DNA of 32,039 bases from NCBI GenBank assembly GCA_021784455.1, contig JAJXSS010000005.1, positions 1 to 32,039 on the forward strand, written 5' to 3'. Position numbers and translations under genes: made by a program. This stretch comes from Planctomycetota bacterium. Its GTDB lineage: Bacteria > Planctomycetota > Phycisphaerae > Phycisphaerales > Phycisphaeraceae. Below are positions 17,467-24,358 of the stretch, piece by piece (position 1 is the first letter of the stretch; each line of letters opens with the position of its first letter). The notes under the pieces were generated by a model, which was not told the DNA's origin, did not search any database, and saw only the letters and a list, made by a program, of their open reading frames with translations.

Positions 17467-17661
17467 CCACGAAGACACGAAGGCACGAAAAGAGAATTCA
17501 GAGTTTAACACCAAGATCACCCAGATCACCAAGCAAGAGGGTATGAGAAGGTGTAGTTTTGCCTTTTGTTCAGTTCTTGTCTCGATGCCTTTGGGCATCT
17601 GGTGTCCTGAGCGGTTCCCTTCTCTTCTGCTGTTCTTTTTCGTGCCTTTGTGACTTCGTGG
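17467..17661. mobile_element. MITE-like element with inverted ends (about 195 bp)
   Basis: The left end CCACGAAGACACGAAGGCAC (17467 on) and the right end, whose complement reads CCACGAAGTCACAAAGGCAC (ending 17661), form terminal inverted repeats of about 26 bp with two substitutions and a one-base length change. The interior is much richer in A+T than its neighbours, holds no gene and contains the hairpin GATGCCtttgGGCATC. The right end meets the TGA of the upstream dehydratase (17663-17665), and the left end is about 20 bp before the ACP start. Mobility is inferred from the structure; no target duplication is obvious. Confidence 0.6.
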
Positions 17662-17662
17662 A

Positions 17663-18058
17663 TCATTCTTTTTCCAGCAGCGCCAGGCGAAACCGCCCTT
17701 GCACCGCCGGCTCGTCGTTTACGCTCCCCACCCCCTGGAACTCCCAGCCTTGGCCGGGCCCACCCCCCGCCGACGGCCGCAACGTCACCTCGACTTTGAG
17801 GCTTTGTCCCGGGCGGACCATGTTCCCGTAGCGGATATTGCGCACCTCCGCCAGCACCAGGGGCCGGTCTGGAGGGGCCTGGTCCACCAGAAACGCCCGG
17901 CCCGCCTGGACCATGGCCTCGAGCATCATCACCCCGGGCAGCACCGCGAAGCCGGGGAAGTGGTCGGCCAGGTATTCCTCGGCCGAACTGACGCACTTGA
18001 CCGCCACCAGTCCATCCGGCCGGCGCTCGATTACGCGGTCAATGAGCTCAAAACGCAA
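17663..18058 (-). CDS. FabZ-like 3-hydroxyacyl-ACP dehydratase
   Basis: This hotdog protein carries 'YLADHFPGFAVLPGVMMLEA' and 'MVQAGRAFL', the classical FabZ pattern with catalytic His in 'DHFPG' and Glu in 'MMLEA'. It would dehydrate 3-hydroxyacyl-ACP. The best start is the rare TTG at 18058 (N-terminus MRFELIDRVIERRP), giving 131 residues: GAGGA lies seven to eight bases upstream and the protein then begins exactly where family members do. The longer ORF-track start at 18172 adds a basic, non-family leader. The gene is first in a minus-strand group with the ACP and the longer dehydratase, but the MITE-like element separates it from the ACP. Confidence 0.85.
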   Translation of the reverse strand: MRFELIDRVIERRPDGLVAVKCVSSAEEYLADHFPGFAVLPGVMMLEAMVQAGRAFLVDQAPPDRPLVLAEVRNIRYGNMVRPGQSLKVEVTLRPSAGGGPGQGWEFQGVGSVNDEPAVQGRFRLALLEKE

Positions 18059-18224
18059 GGCCGCTTCCTCTCTTTTGGGCCGTGAGTTTAGCCCCCGCAC
18101 CCACCCCACGCAAGCGCGCGGGGCGGGTCGTCCGCATCCAAACGCGCCGTAGCGTCTGGGCTGGCGCAGCAAGAGACCGGGCGGAGCCGAGCCGGCACAA
18201 GATGATGGATCCGGATGCCGGGAC

Positions 18225-18764
18225 TCAGGGAACCTGAGCCGTTTCGATCACCCTCCGCAGCCACTGCCGGTCGCCGGGCGTTACATCCTCGCTGTGGGTG
18301 CAGCCCACAAAGATGTGGGGGCCCACCTGAAACACGATCAGGTCGGCCTGGCCGGGGTCACCGTCATCGGCCTCGTTGCCCACCGCCGCCAAGTGTCGGG
18401 CGGGGGCCCCGGCCACGGTCAAGTCCGACGGGGTGGTGGTCTTGAGGTTTTGGAACTCACTCTGGATGACGCGGCCAGCCTGGGCCACCGCCTGAGCCAC
18501 CGTGGAGGCCCCGGGGACCAGCCACACTTCCACGTAGTGGTTGCGTGAGGTCAGGTCCAGAAATCCGTTTTTGTGCGTACACTTGATGTTGGCGGGCACG
18601 GACAGCCGCAGGACCCCTTGGCCCCCGAACTGCATCACGCAAACCTTGGAGCCCGCCGCGGCTGCGGCCGGCCCGCTGGCGGATTGAGCCGGTTGCCCCC
18701 CCGCACAGCCCCACACCACCAACGCCAAAGCCCCCAGCACGATGCCCCGCATTCGATTTCGCAT
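18225..18764 (-). CDS. Putative lipoprotein of unknown function
   Basis: The first 20 residues form a signal peptide: a basic start 'MRNRMRG', the hydrophobic stretch 'IVLGALALVVWG' and Cys20, giving an imperfect lipobox 'VVWGC'. After a short Gly/Ala/Ser linker comes a soluble domain of about 140 residues with 'GSKVCVMQFGGQGVLRLSVP' and 'HIFVGCTHSEDVTPGDRQW'. Three further cysteines (in 'KVCVMQ', 'IKCTHK' and 'VGCTHS') could form disulfides or bind something. I recognise no family; the size and late 'QADLIVFQVGPHIFVG' motif recall small envelope proteins that use a DUF-type alpha/beta sandwich. It is transcribed toward the dehydratase group, with 166 bp between, so membership of that operon is uncertain. 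Confidence 0.65.
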   Translation of the reverse strand: MRNRMRGIVLGALALVVWGCAGGQPAQSASGPAAAAAGSKVCVMQFGGQGVLRLSVPANIKCTHKNGFLDLTSRNHYVEVWLVPGASTVAQAVAQAGRVIQSEFQNLKTTTPSDLTVAGAPARHLAAVGNEADDGDPGQADLIVFQVGPHIFVGCTHSEDVTPGDRQWLRRVIETAQVP

Positions 18765-19096
18765 CTCTTTTATCTCTAATTATTTATGATTTAAGCGCCC
18801 ATCCGACTCCCGCACCGCCAGACCGCCATCTGCGAAGGAGGCGACCGGCCGCATCATACGGCTCTCAGGGTCAACTGCTGATTTTGCAGTCTGGCCACTG
18901 CGGCCACTCGTCGCAAGTGTCGCAACTTAACAATATGATTGTCGCATGTCTGCAGTCGCCGATGGCCGTCGAAGGTTAAAATAGAAGCAGAAGGGCCGTC
19001 TGAGAATGAAGTTTCGGAAGGTCTGTTGCCGAAGAAGGTCCCGGTGCGGTTTTGCGCAGGTCTGGTGCGACTTCTCCCATCTTGCGAGGAAGGCAC
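18765..19096. other. 332-bp divergent intergenic region (lipoprotein / pseudopilin)
   Basis: No gene is apparent. A short A+T-rich block at 18774-18795 (CTAATTATTTATGATTTAAG) probably holds the lipoprotein promoter. Short direct repeats such as GTCGCAAGTGTCGCAAC occur near 18910-18930, and TTAAAATAG near 18975 is a possible -10 for the pseudopilin gene. The minus-strand ORF 18854-19735 across this area is a shadow. Confidence 0.45.
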
Positions 19097-19939
19097 ATGA
19101 AGCGACAATTTCATCATTCCAAAGCATTTACACTCGTCGAGCTCCTGGTGGTCGTTGCCATCATCGCCCTGTTGGTGGCGATTCTCCTTCCAGCGCTGGA
19201 GAAGGCGCGTTACGCAGCCCGTCTGGCCATCTGCAAATCCAACTTGCGCCAGATCGCCATCTCCCTGACCCTGTACGCCACCGACTCGAACGACTGGTAC
19301 CCGCACATCACCAAATACTACGCCGGACATCTGCTGGTTAACACAGACACTTCCCCGCTCAATTTCCCCATGCTCGCTGCGTACATGGGCTATTCGGACG
19401 GTACGGATGCGCACTCCGTCGATGCCCGGTACAACCCGATCATGCGCTGCCCGCAAGCCTTGGCCAATGTTCCCGGCAGTGTTAAGCCCAGCCGCTGCTA
19501 CAGCTTTTTCAACAACACCTTGACCGCCCAGGGAACCAACAGCATCAAGATCGTCTTTCCGAATTACTACGCGGCCGACCCCTCCCAGATGCTGTGCCGC
19601 ACGATGGACTCGTTGTACTTCCGCTCCTATCACAACAACTGGGGATGGACCGGTTTCGACTGTTACTACACGATCCTTGCCTCGGACTGGTGTGTGCGCA
19701 ACGGGGTGAGCAGTCAGATCGTGCAGACCAACCACGTGATCGGCACCATGTACCTGCAGAACGGCACCACCCCGTTAGCCAATCAGGGACTTGCGACCGT
19801 CAATTACGCCTTTACCGACGGCAGTGTGCGCGATTATTCATTCGATGTCAGTTCGTTCATGGGCATCATGAACATGGCCACGGGCGGCGAAGGCGGGGCC
19901 GAGGCGGCGCTGTTTCCCCAGGCTTGGGGCCGGCGCTGA
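19097..19939 (+). CDS. Type II secretion/pilin-like pseudopilin with planctomycete C-terminal domain
   Basis: The N-terminus '[20 protein letters not shown]' is a textbook type IV prepilin cleavage/methylation motif, here with Ala before the mature Phe and Glu at mature position 5. It is followed by '[20 protein letters not shown]' and '[19 protein letters not shown]', typical of the expanded planctomycete/verrucomicrobial pseudopilin family. A C-terminal '[15 protein letters not shown]' corresponds to the H-X9-DG-type ending of these proteins. It would be processed by a prepilin peptidase and stay in the inner membrane with its body outside the cytoplasm. I start at ATG 19097, just after AGGAAGG; the ORF-track start at 19052 adds 15 unrelated residues. 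No other secretion gene is nearby; orphan copies are common in this phylum. Confidence 0.9.
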   Translation: MKRQFHHSKAFTLVELLVVVAIIALLVAILLPALEKARYAARLAICKSNLRQIAISLTLYATDSNDWYPHITKYYAGHLLVNTDTSPLNFPMLAAYMGYSDGTDAHSVDARYNPIMRCPQALANVPGSVKPSRCYSFFNNTLTAQGTNSIKIVFPNYYAADPSQMLCRTMDSLYFRSYHNNWGWTGFDCYYTILASDWCVRNGVSSQIVQTNHVIGTMYLQNGTTPLANQGLATVNYAFTDGSVRDYSFDVSSFMGIMNMATGGEGGAEAALFPQAWGRR

Positions 19940-19955
19940 CATCGGGAGCCGCTGC

Positions 19956-19980
19956 CGGCGGGGCCGCCGTGGCCATTTTT
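19956..19980 (+). terminator. Possible intrinsic terminator after the pseudopilin gene
   Basis: CGGCG (19956-19960) and CGCCG (19965-19969) form a short stem with a GGGC loop, and ATTTTT follows at 19975-19980. The T-run starts six bases after the stem, so the match is imperfect. Confidence 0.35.
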
Positions 19981-20240
19981 CATGGGCGAAAGTCTTGCGG
20001 TGATTGCTGCGGAGCTGAAACTGGTTCCGTGTGCTGCTGCCCCCCTCGGCCGGACGTTCAGGGATGCAAATTATTGCCCGGCCCGCCCCCTTGCTCCCGC
20101 CGGAGAAAGGCCCGGCCGCCGCCCGCCGCACCGATCGGGGCATCTGGCCTGGGCGGAATCGAGGCCTTGCAGAGCCCCCAGGCGGGGCGCCTGTGGCACC
20201 GGAGGCTGCCTGGGATCATCCTGGCTGTCGTGGAGGCCGC

Positions 20241-20269
20241 TTGGCCCCCGCGGCGTGGCCCTGTATTCT
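20241..20269 (+). promoter_or_regulatory. Possible promoter for the RDD-protein gene, short leader
   Basis: TTGGCC (20241-20246) and TATTCT (20264-20269) are separated by exactly 17 bp. The start codon is only 10 bp past the -10, giving an mRNA with almost no leader, which fits the absence of a Shine-Dalgarno sequence. Confidence 0.4.
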
Positions 20270-20279
20270 GTCGCTCGGA

Positions 20280-21983
20280 ATGTCCACCGCGTTGCCCATC
20301 CCCCGTCCCACCCCCTGGCGTCTGCTTGTCCTGGTTATTGTGCTGGCCGCGGGCCTGCCGGTCCGCGGGCAGTCGTATCCGGCGGCCGGCGACCGCTCGC
20401 AGCTTTGGCTGCTGCGCCCGGATGAAGGCGGCATCACCAGCATCTACCTGTGGAGCGACGCCGGACCGGCCAATCAGATTGCCAAGGTGCGCAGCCAGCG
20501 CGGCCAGCTCACCCCCGGGGGTCTGGCGGCGGGCGACGGCCAGCTCTGGATGATCTACGACCAGGGCCTGATCCAGTCCCTGACGCCTAACCAGGACCCA
20601 TCCGGGCTGACCTCGTTCACCGCGCGTCTGGAGGGCTCCATGCCGCGTGGCGCGATTCTCCAGGCCGCGGCGGCCAATGACCGCGGCTTGTGGCTGCTGG
20701 TACGGGCTGAAACCCCGGCCGCCCGGACCGCCATCCACGACGCGGTGGCGGGGATCATCCCGCCCACCCAGCCCGAGCCGGCCGCCGGCTCGACGCCGGC
20801 TTCCCAACCGGCCGCCACCGACCAGACCCAGCCCGCCGAACGGGACTATCTGCTGCACCTGGATCGCCGTCAGTGGACGTTGCAGCCGCTGCCCCCGGAT
20901 TGGCCCCAGGGCGCCCCCGCCTGGGTCGTTCTGGCCGGCCCGCGTCAGGATTTGCCCGTTCTGGCTGCCTGGCCCAAGCCCGGGGCCGAATCCCCCGATA
21001 CACCCGGCAACATCCTGCGGATCTATCGCCCCCGCACGGAAGGCGAATCCGGCCCGGCCTGGACGAGCCAAAACTATCCCCTGGCGGGCCACGGAGCCCT
21101 GAAGCTGACGGTAGTGGAAGGGCAGATCATCCTGGGCCAGCGAGTGGACGTGGCCGACGGTCTGGGACTGGATCTGGCCATTCTGCGACCCGAAGGCGCC
21201 AGCGACATCGGCCGGCTGGTGGTCAAAGGCGTGCCCGCCGCCTCAGCCTGGACGCTGACCACTGCGGGCACCACGGCGGCCCTGGTGGTCGCCCCCGGGG
21301 GAAACCGCGTGCTGTGGTCGCGCATGGATGTGCGCGGCCATTCGGTGGCGAACTCGGTGGCGCTCACCGCCCGCACCGGCGACCTGGTCAGCCAGTGGAC
21401 CGACCAGCTTATCCTCATGAGCGTGCTGGCGGTGGCCACTTTGATCATGTTCGTGTTCTGGCGTCGCGAGGGGATGGGGCCGCGGCTGGACCTGCCCCGA
21501 AGTCTGGTGCTGGCCGAGCTCTTGCCCCGCACCCTGGCGGGGCTGGTGGATCTGGCGCCGTGCATCATCATCGGCAGCCTGCTCTGGGGGGCCGATCCGC
21601 GGCAGGTTTTGGCCGACTGGCCCGGCTGGGCCGCCCGTTTAGGCGGTCTGGGCACGCTGATCCCCGTGGCGCTGATCATCCTGCTGATCTTCGTCTACAC
21701 CTCCCTTCTGGAGATGTTCACCGGCCGGACGCTGGGCAAGATGATGCTGGGCCTGCGCGTGACCAACTACCAGGGTGGCCCGCCGCACCTGTGGCAGGTG
21801 CTGGCCCGCAACGCCGGGCGCATCCTGGAACTCATTGCCCCGCCGCTCTTGATCCTGCCCGCCATCAGCCCTTACCGCCAGCGCCTGGGGGACATGATGG
21901 CCAAGACGGTGGTGGTGCAGAGTTCGCACCGCGGGAAGGATCAGGGGAACCAGAAGGACGAGGGCGCCGGGCATGACGACTGA
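20280..21983 (+). CDS. Exported-domain plus RDD-family membrane protein
   Basis: This 567-residue protein starts with a signal sequence or first membrane helix ('WRLLVLVIVLAAGLPVRGQS'). A large Pro/Ala-rich region follows (about residues 35-370) whose short repeating strand-like units ('SQLWLLRPDEGG', 'GQLWMIYDQGL') suggest a beta-propeller-like fold outside the cytoplasm. After a hydrophobic helix ('LILMSVLAVATLIMFVFW') the C-terminal third is an RDD domain: 'RTLAGLVDLAPCIIIGSLLW', 'GRTLGKMMLGLRVTNYQGG' and 'RQRLGDMMAKTVVV'. RDD proteins are poorly understood; some are linked to ion exchange. The ATG 20280 choice removes 83 non-homologous residues from the ORF-track version. It is followed closely by queC. 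Confidence 0.75.
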   Translation: MSTALPIPRPTPWRLLVLVIVLAAGLPVRGQSYPAAGDRSQLWLLRPDEGGITSIYLWSDAGPANQIAKVRSQRGQLTPGGLAAGDGQLWMIYDQGLIQSLTPNQDPSGLTSFTARLEGSMPRGAILQAAAANDRGLWLLVRAETPAARTAIHDAVAGIIPPTQPEPAAGSTPASQPAATDQTQPAERDYLLHLDRRQWTLQPLPPDWPQGAPAWVVLAGPRQDLPVLAAWPKPGAESPDTPGNILRIYRPRTEGESGPAWTSQNYPLAGHGALKLTVVEGQIILGQRVDVADGLGLDLAILRPEGASDIGRLVVKGVPAASAWTLTTAGTTAALVVAPGGNRVLWSRMDVRGHSVANSVALTARTGDLVSQWTDQLILMSVLAVATLIMFVFWRREGMGPRLDLPRSLVLAELLPRTLAGLVDLAPCIIIGSLLWGADPRQVLADWPGWAARLGGLGTLIPVALIILLIFVYTSLLEMFTGRTLGKMMLGLRVTNYQGGPPHLWQVLARNAGRILELIAPPLLILPAISPYRQRLGDMMAKTVVVQSSHRGKDQGNQKDEGAGHDD

Positions 21984-22029
21984 GACACGCCCCAGAGCGA
22001 CTGTGCTGGCGGCCGCGTCACTGCGATGA
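21973..22029 (+). CDS. Candidate 18-codon coupling ORF between RDD gene and queC
   Basis: An ATG at 21973 lies inside the last codons of the RDD gene, preceded by GAGGG. It reads 18 codons ([18 protein letters not shown]) to a TGA at 22027-22029 that overlaps the queC ATG at 22026 as ATGA. The queC start has no ribosome binding site, so this small frame could hand ribosomes over by translational coupling. It could equally be chance; no homology can be claimed. Confidence 0.25.
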   Translation: MTTETRPRATVLAAASLR

Positions 22030-22766
22030 CTGAGACCAACCCTCCATCACCGGCCCAGGATCGGCCACCGGCCCGGCCGGCGGTCGTATTGCTTTCCGGG
22101 GGGCTGGACAGCGCCACGACCCTGGCCATCGCCCGGCATGAGGGCTTCGCCTGCCACGCCCTGTCCTTCGATTACGGTCAACGGCATCGGGTCGAGCTGG
22201 AGGCGGCGCGCCGGGTCGGGGCGCACCAGGGGGTGGCGGCCCATCACTGGGTGAAGATCGACTTGAGGGCCTTTGGCCAGTCGGCCCTGACGGCCGACAT
22301 CCCCGTGCCCAAGGACCGGGCCCAGGCCGAGATGGGCCGCGACATTCCCGTGACCTACGTGCCGGCCCGCAACACGATTTTCCTGGCTTACGCCCTGGCC
22401 CTGGCCGAGGTACAGGGGGCTTCGGACATCTACCTGGGAGTCAACGCGGTGGACTATTCGGGCTATCCCGACTGCCGGCCCCAGTACATCGAGGCCTTTG
22501 GCCGCATGGCCAACCTGGCCACCCGCGCGGGGGTCGAGGGCCGGGCCCTGAAGATTCACACACCCCTGATCAGTTTGTCCAAGACGGCCATCATCGAGCG
22601 CGGGCTGGAACTGGGGGTGGATTACGGCCTGACCCACTCGTGCTACGACCCGATCCCCGACGCCGGCCGCCCCCTGGGCGCCCGCCCGTGCACGCGCTGC
22701 GATGCCTGCCTGCTCCGCCAGCAGGCCTTCGCCGCACTGGGGCAAAGAGATCCGCTGCTGCAATGA
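22026..22766 (+). CDS. queC: 7-cyano-7-deazaguanine synthase QueC
   Basis: QueC converts 7-carboxy-7-deazaguanine to preQ0 using ATP and ammonia, a cytoplasmic step toward queuosine in tRNA. The 246 residues show the PP-loop ATP site '[17 protein letters not shown]', '[17 protein letters not shown]', '[15 protein letters not shown]' and '[20 protein letters not shown]', then the zinc site formed by Cys in 'THSCYDP' and the three Cys of '[13 protein letters not shown]'. All four zinc cysteines are present. An N-terminal tail of about 17 Pro-rich residues precedes the first strand. It starts within the ATGA overlap described for the small upstream ORF and is the first gene of a compact plus-strand run. 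The other queuosine genes (queD, queE, queF) are not in the window. Confidence 0.95.
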   Translation: MTETNPPSPAQDRPPARPAVVLLSGGLDSATTLAIARHEGFACHALSFDYGQRHRVELEAARRVGAHQGVAAHHWVKIDLRAFGQSALTADIPVPKDRAQAEMGRDIPVTYVPARNTIFLAYALALAEVQGASDIYLGVNAVDYSGYPDCRPQYIEAFGRMANLATRAGVEGRALKIHTPLISLSKTAIIERGLELGVDYGLTHSCYDPIPDAGRPLGARPCTRCDACLLRQQAFAALGQRDPLLQ

Positions 22767-22840
22767 CGGTGCGCGAAGGTAGGATGATCGGTGGGGCGGC
22801 CCCGGCATGCCGCCCGGCCGCAGATGCAGGCACGAACCCC

Positions 22841-23158
22841 ATGCCTCCCGATACGCAAAAGCTTGGGAACCTGGTCAACGCCATCGTAGCGACCGTGCAC
22901 CCGCTGCGCGTCGTGCTTTTCGGCTCGGCCGCACGTGGTGACGCCGGTCCCGACAGCGATGTCGATCTGCTGGTCGTGATGCCCGATGGCACCCACCGGC
23001 GGCACACCGCGCAGGCCCTGTACCGGCAGATTCGCGGCATCGGTCTGCCCTTTGATCTGATCGTGGCCACGCGCTCCGACCTTGAGCGCCACGGGAATGA
23101 TCCCGGCCTGATTTACGCCACCATCCTGCGGGAAGGCAAGATTCTCTATGCCGCATGA
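22841..23158 (+). CDS. MNT-type nucleotidyltransferase (HEPN-MNT system)
   Basis: The 105-residue minimal nucleotidyltransferase carries 'RVVLFGSAARGDAGPDSDVD', the GS-x10-DxD signature of the pol-beta superfamily with both metal-binding aspartates present. In HEPN/MNT toxin-antitoxin pairs this protein neutralises its HEPN partner, in studied cases by attaching AMP to it. The gene overlaps the next gene, a HEPN protein, by 11 bp, the usual arrangement. Start choice is uncertain. I prefer ATG 22841 because family similarity begins there; ATG 22763 overlaps the queC stop (ATGA) and would add 26 residues, and an ATG near 22784 has a better ribosome binding site (GAAGG). Confidence 0.82.
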   Translation: MPPDTQKLGNLVNAIVATVHPLRVVLFGSAARGDAGPDSDVDLLVVMPDGTHRRHTAQALYRQIRGIGLPFDLIVATRSDLERHGNDPGLIYATILREGKILYAA

Positions 23159-23408
23159 ACCCGGAACCCCTGGCGACTGGCTGCGCTATGCGCGCAGTGA
23201 CCTGGCCCTGGCGCGGGCTCCGGTAAGTAAAGAAGTGCTGCTGGAGGTCCTTTGCTTCCACGCCCAGCAGGCCACCGAGAAGGCGCTCAAGGCTGTCCTG
23301 ATCAACCGGGGCATGACCGCGCCGTGGACGCATAATCTGCGTACACTCCTGGATCTCCTGCCTCCGGACGTGGCGGCCCCCCGCGGAGCGATGAAGCCGC
23401 CGCCTTGA
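23148..23408 (+). CDS. HEPN-domain protein, C-terminus lost by frameshift
   Basis: The 86 residues include the HEPN core 'LLEVLCFHAQQATEKALKAV' and 'PWTHNLRTLLDLLP', typical of the toxin or partner protein next to MNT nucleotidyltransferases. After 'PPDVAAPRG' the frame runs into 'AMKPPP' and stops. The expected family ending continues in another frame (see the next entry), so a single base appears to be missing from the C6 run at 23377-23382. Adding one C restores a protein of about 126 residues, the normal size. It starts at ATG 23148 inside the MNT gene, implying translational coupling. It may be a sequencing error, a true inactivating mutation or slippage. Confidence 0.78.
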   Translation: MPHEPGTPGDWLRYARSDLALARAPVSKEVLLEVLCFHAQQATEKALKAVLINRGMTAPWTHNLRTLLDLLPPDVAAPRGAMKPPP

Positions 23409-23527
23409 CCGACTATGCCGTGCTGGCGCGCTATCCGGGTATTCGCGAGGAGGTCAGCGCCCAGGATTTCCGCGAAGCGGTGGAAGTGGCGCAGGCCCTG
23501 GTGGACTGGGCCGAAGAACTGGTCTAA
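23381..23527 (+). pseudogene. Out-of-frame C-terminal part of the HEPN gene
   Basis: Reading from CCG at 23381, the sequence gives 'RSDEAAALTDYAVLARYPG' and 'REEVSAQDFREAVEVAQALV', then 'DWAEELV' and TAA. This is the standard C-terminal ending of HEPN proteins of this class. It connects to the upstream HEPN frame only if one base is added at the preceding C run. Confidence 0.75.
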
Positions 23528-23536
23528 GGATAGATC

Positions 23537-24358
23537 ATGGAACTGCCTGTGGCACCCCAGACGTACGCACCGACGGCCGAAGCTCTGGTGCGGGCGCTGC
23601 ATCGCGTGGATGTGATGCTGGCCCGCACGGCGGCCCAGGAAGGCGAACTGCCCGGGGCGCTGGCTTTCACCAACCCGCGCCGGCCGGCAGTAGCCATGGT
23701 CAACTGCGCCCTTGAAGTGGATGTCCCGAAGGGATCCAGCGCGGGGGAGGCCGTGGGAGCGGTGGAGGCGCACTTCGCCCAAGCCGGCGTGCCTTGCCAC
23801 AGCTTGCAGGTGGGGGCGGCCTCGTGGCCCCCGGAACTGGTGCAGGCCCTGGAGCAGCGAGGCTACCGCCGGGGCCCGCAGGTCAGCGTGTACGTGCTGG
23901 ACCGTTTCGTTGCGCCGAAACAGCCCTGCGCAGCGCTCCAGGTGATCCCCGGGCGGGCCGCCTATGTCGAGTTGCGCGAGTTCTACACACGGGCCGGCCA
24001 GGCGCAGGGCCTGCCGGTGGACGCGGTTCTGGCCCAGGATTTGGCCGACACCCGGATCGACCACCTGGATGAGCCGCGGCTGGAGGTGCTGCTGGGGCGG
24101 ATCGAAGGGCGGCCGGCCGGGGCGATCAGCCTGGTCAACCTGGGGGATGTGGGTGTGATCGACGACATCGCCACCCTGCCCCCCTACCGCGGCCGGGGCG
24201 TAGCCGCAACCCTGCTGGACCGGGCCATCGAACTGGCCCGAAGGTCCGTGCTGAAACACGTGATCCTGGAGTGTCAGCCGGACAATCCTGCCACCCGCTT
24301 GTACGAGGCTATGGGATTCAAGGCGGTGGCCAGCCATTGCAAATACGTGCGCGGATGA
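23537..24358 (+). CDS. GNAT family N-acetyltransferase
   Basis: The C-terminal half (about residues 140-273) is a GNAT domain: 'GVIDDIATLPPYRGRGVAAT' supplies the acetyl-CoA-binding R/Q-x-x-G-x-G/A loop, and 'VILECQPDNPATRLYEAMGF' is the usual ending. The N-terminal 130 residues are a weaker, degenerate GNAT-like half ('YAPTAEALVRALHRVDVM' on), as in tandem GNAT proteins. It would transfer an acetyl group from acetyl-CoA to an unknown amine. AAGGA sits six bases before ATG 23537. Its stop overlaps the start of the VKOR gene (ATGA), so the two are translated together. It lies 9 bp after the HEPN remnant. Confidence 0.88.
   Translation: MELPVAPQTYAPTAEALVRALHRVDVMLARTAAQEGELPGALAFTNPRRPAVAMVNCALEVDVPKGSSAGEAVGAVEAHFAQAGVPCHSLQVGAASWPPELVQALEQRGYRRGPQVSVYVLDRFVAPKQPCAALQVIPGRAAYVELREFYTRAGQAQGLPVDAVLAQDLADTRIDHLDEPRLEVLLGRIEGRPAGAISLVNLGDVGVIDDIATLPPYRGRGVAATLLDRAIELARRSVLKHVILECQPDNPATRLYEAMGFKAVASHCKYVRG

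Larger units (their letters stand above)
19940..20279 (+). other. 340-bp intergenic region with no supported gene
   Basis: Apart from a possible terminator (19956-19980) and a promoter (20241-20269), I see nothing functional. The ORF at 19982-20425 overlaps the start of the RDD gene and has an arginine/proline/alanine-rich composition without recognisable motifs, so it is not called. Confidence 0.45.

Noticed and set aside
18854-19735. 293-residue minus-strand ORF over the pseudopilin gene
   Set aside because: Overlaps a clear prepilin signal on the plus strand and a divergent promoter region.
19982-20425. 147-residue ORF before the RDD gene
   Set aside because: Overlaps the RDD signal peptide in another frame, with composition typical of non-coding GC-rich DNA.
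21984-22025. preQ1 riboswitch upstream of queC
   Set aside because: Only 42 bp separate the genes and no preQ1-I/II core could be seen.
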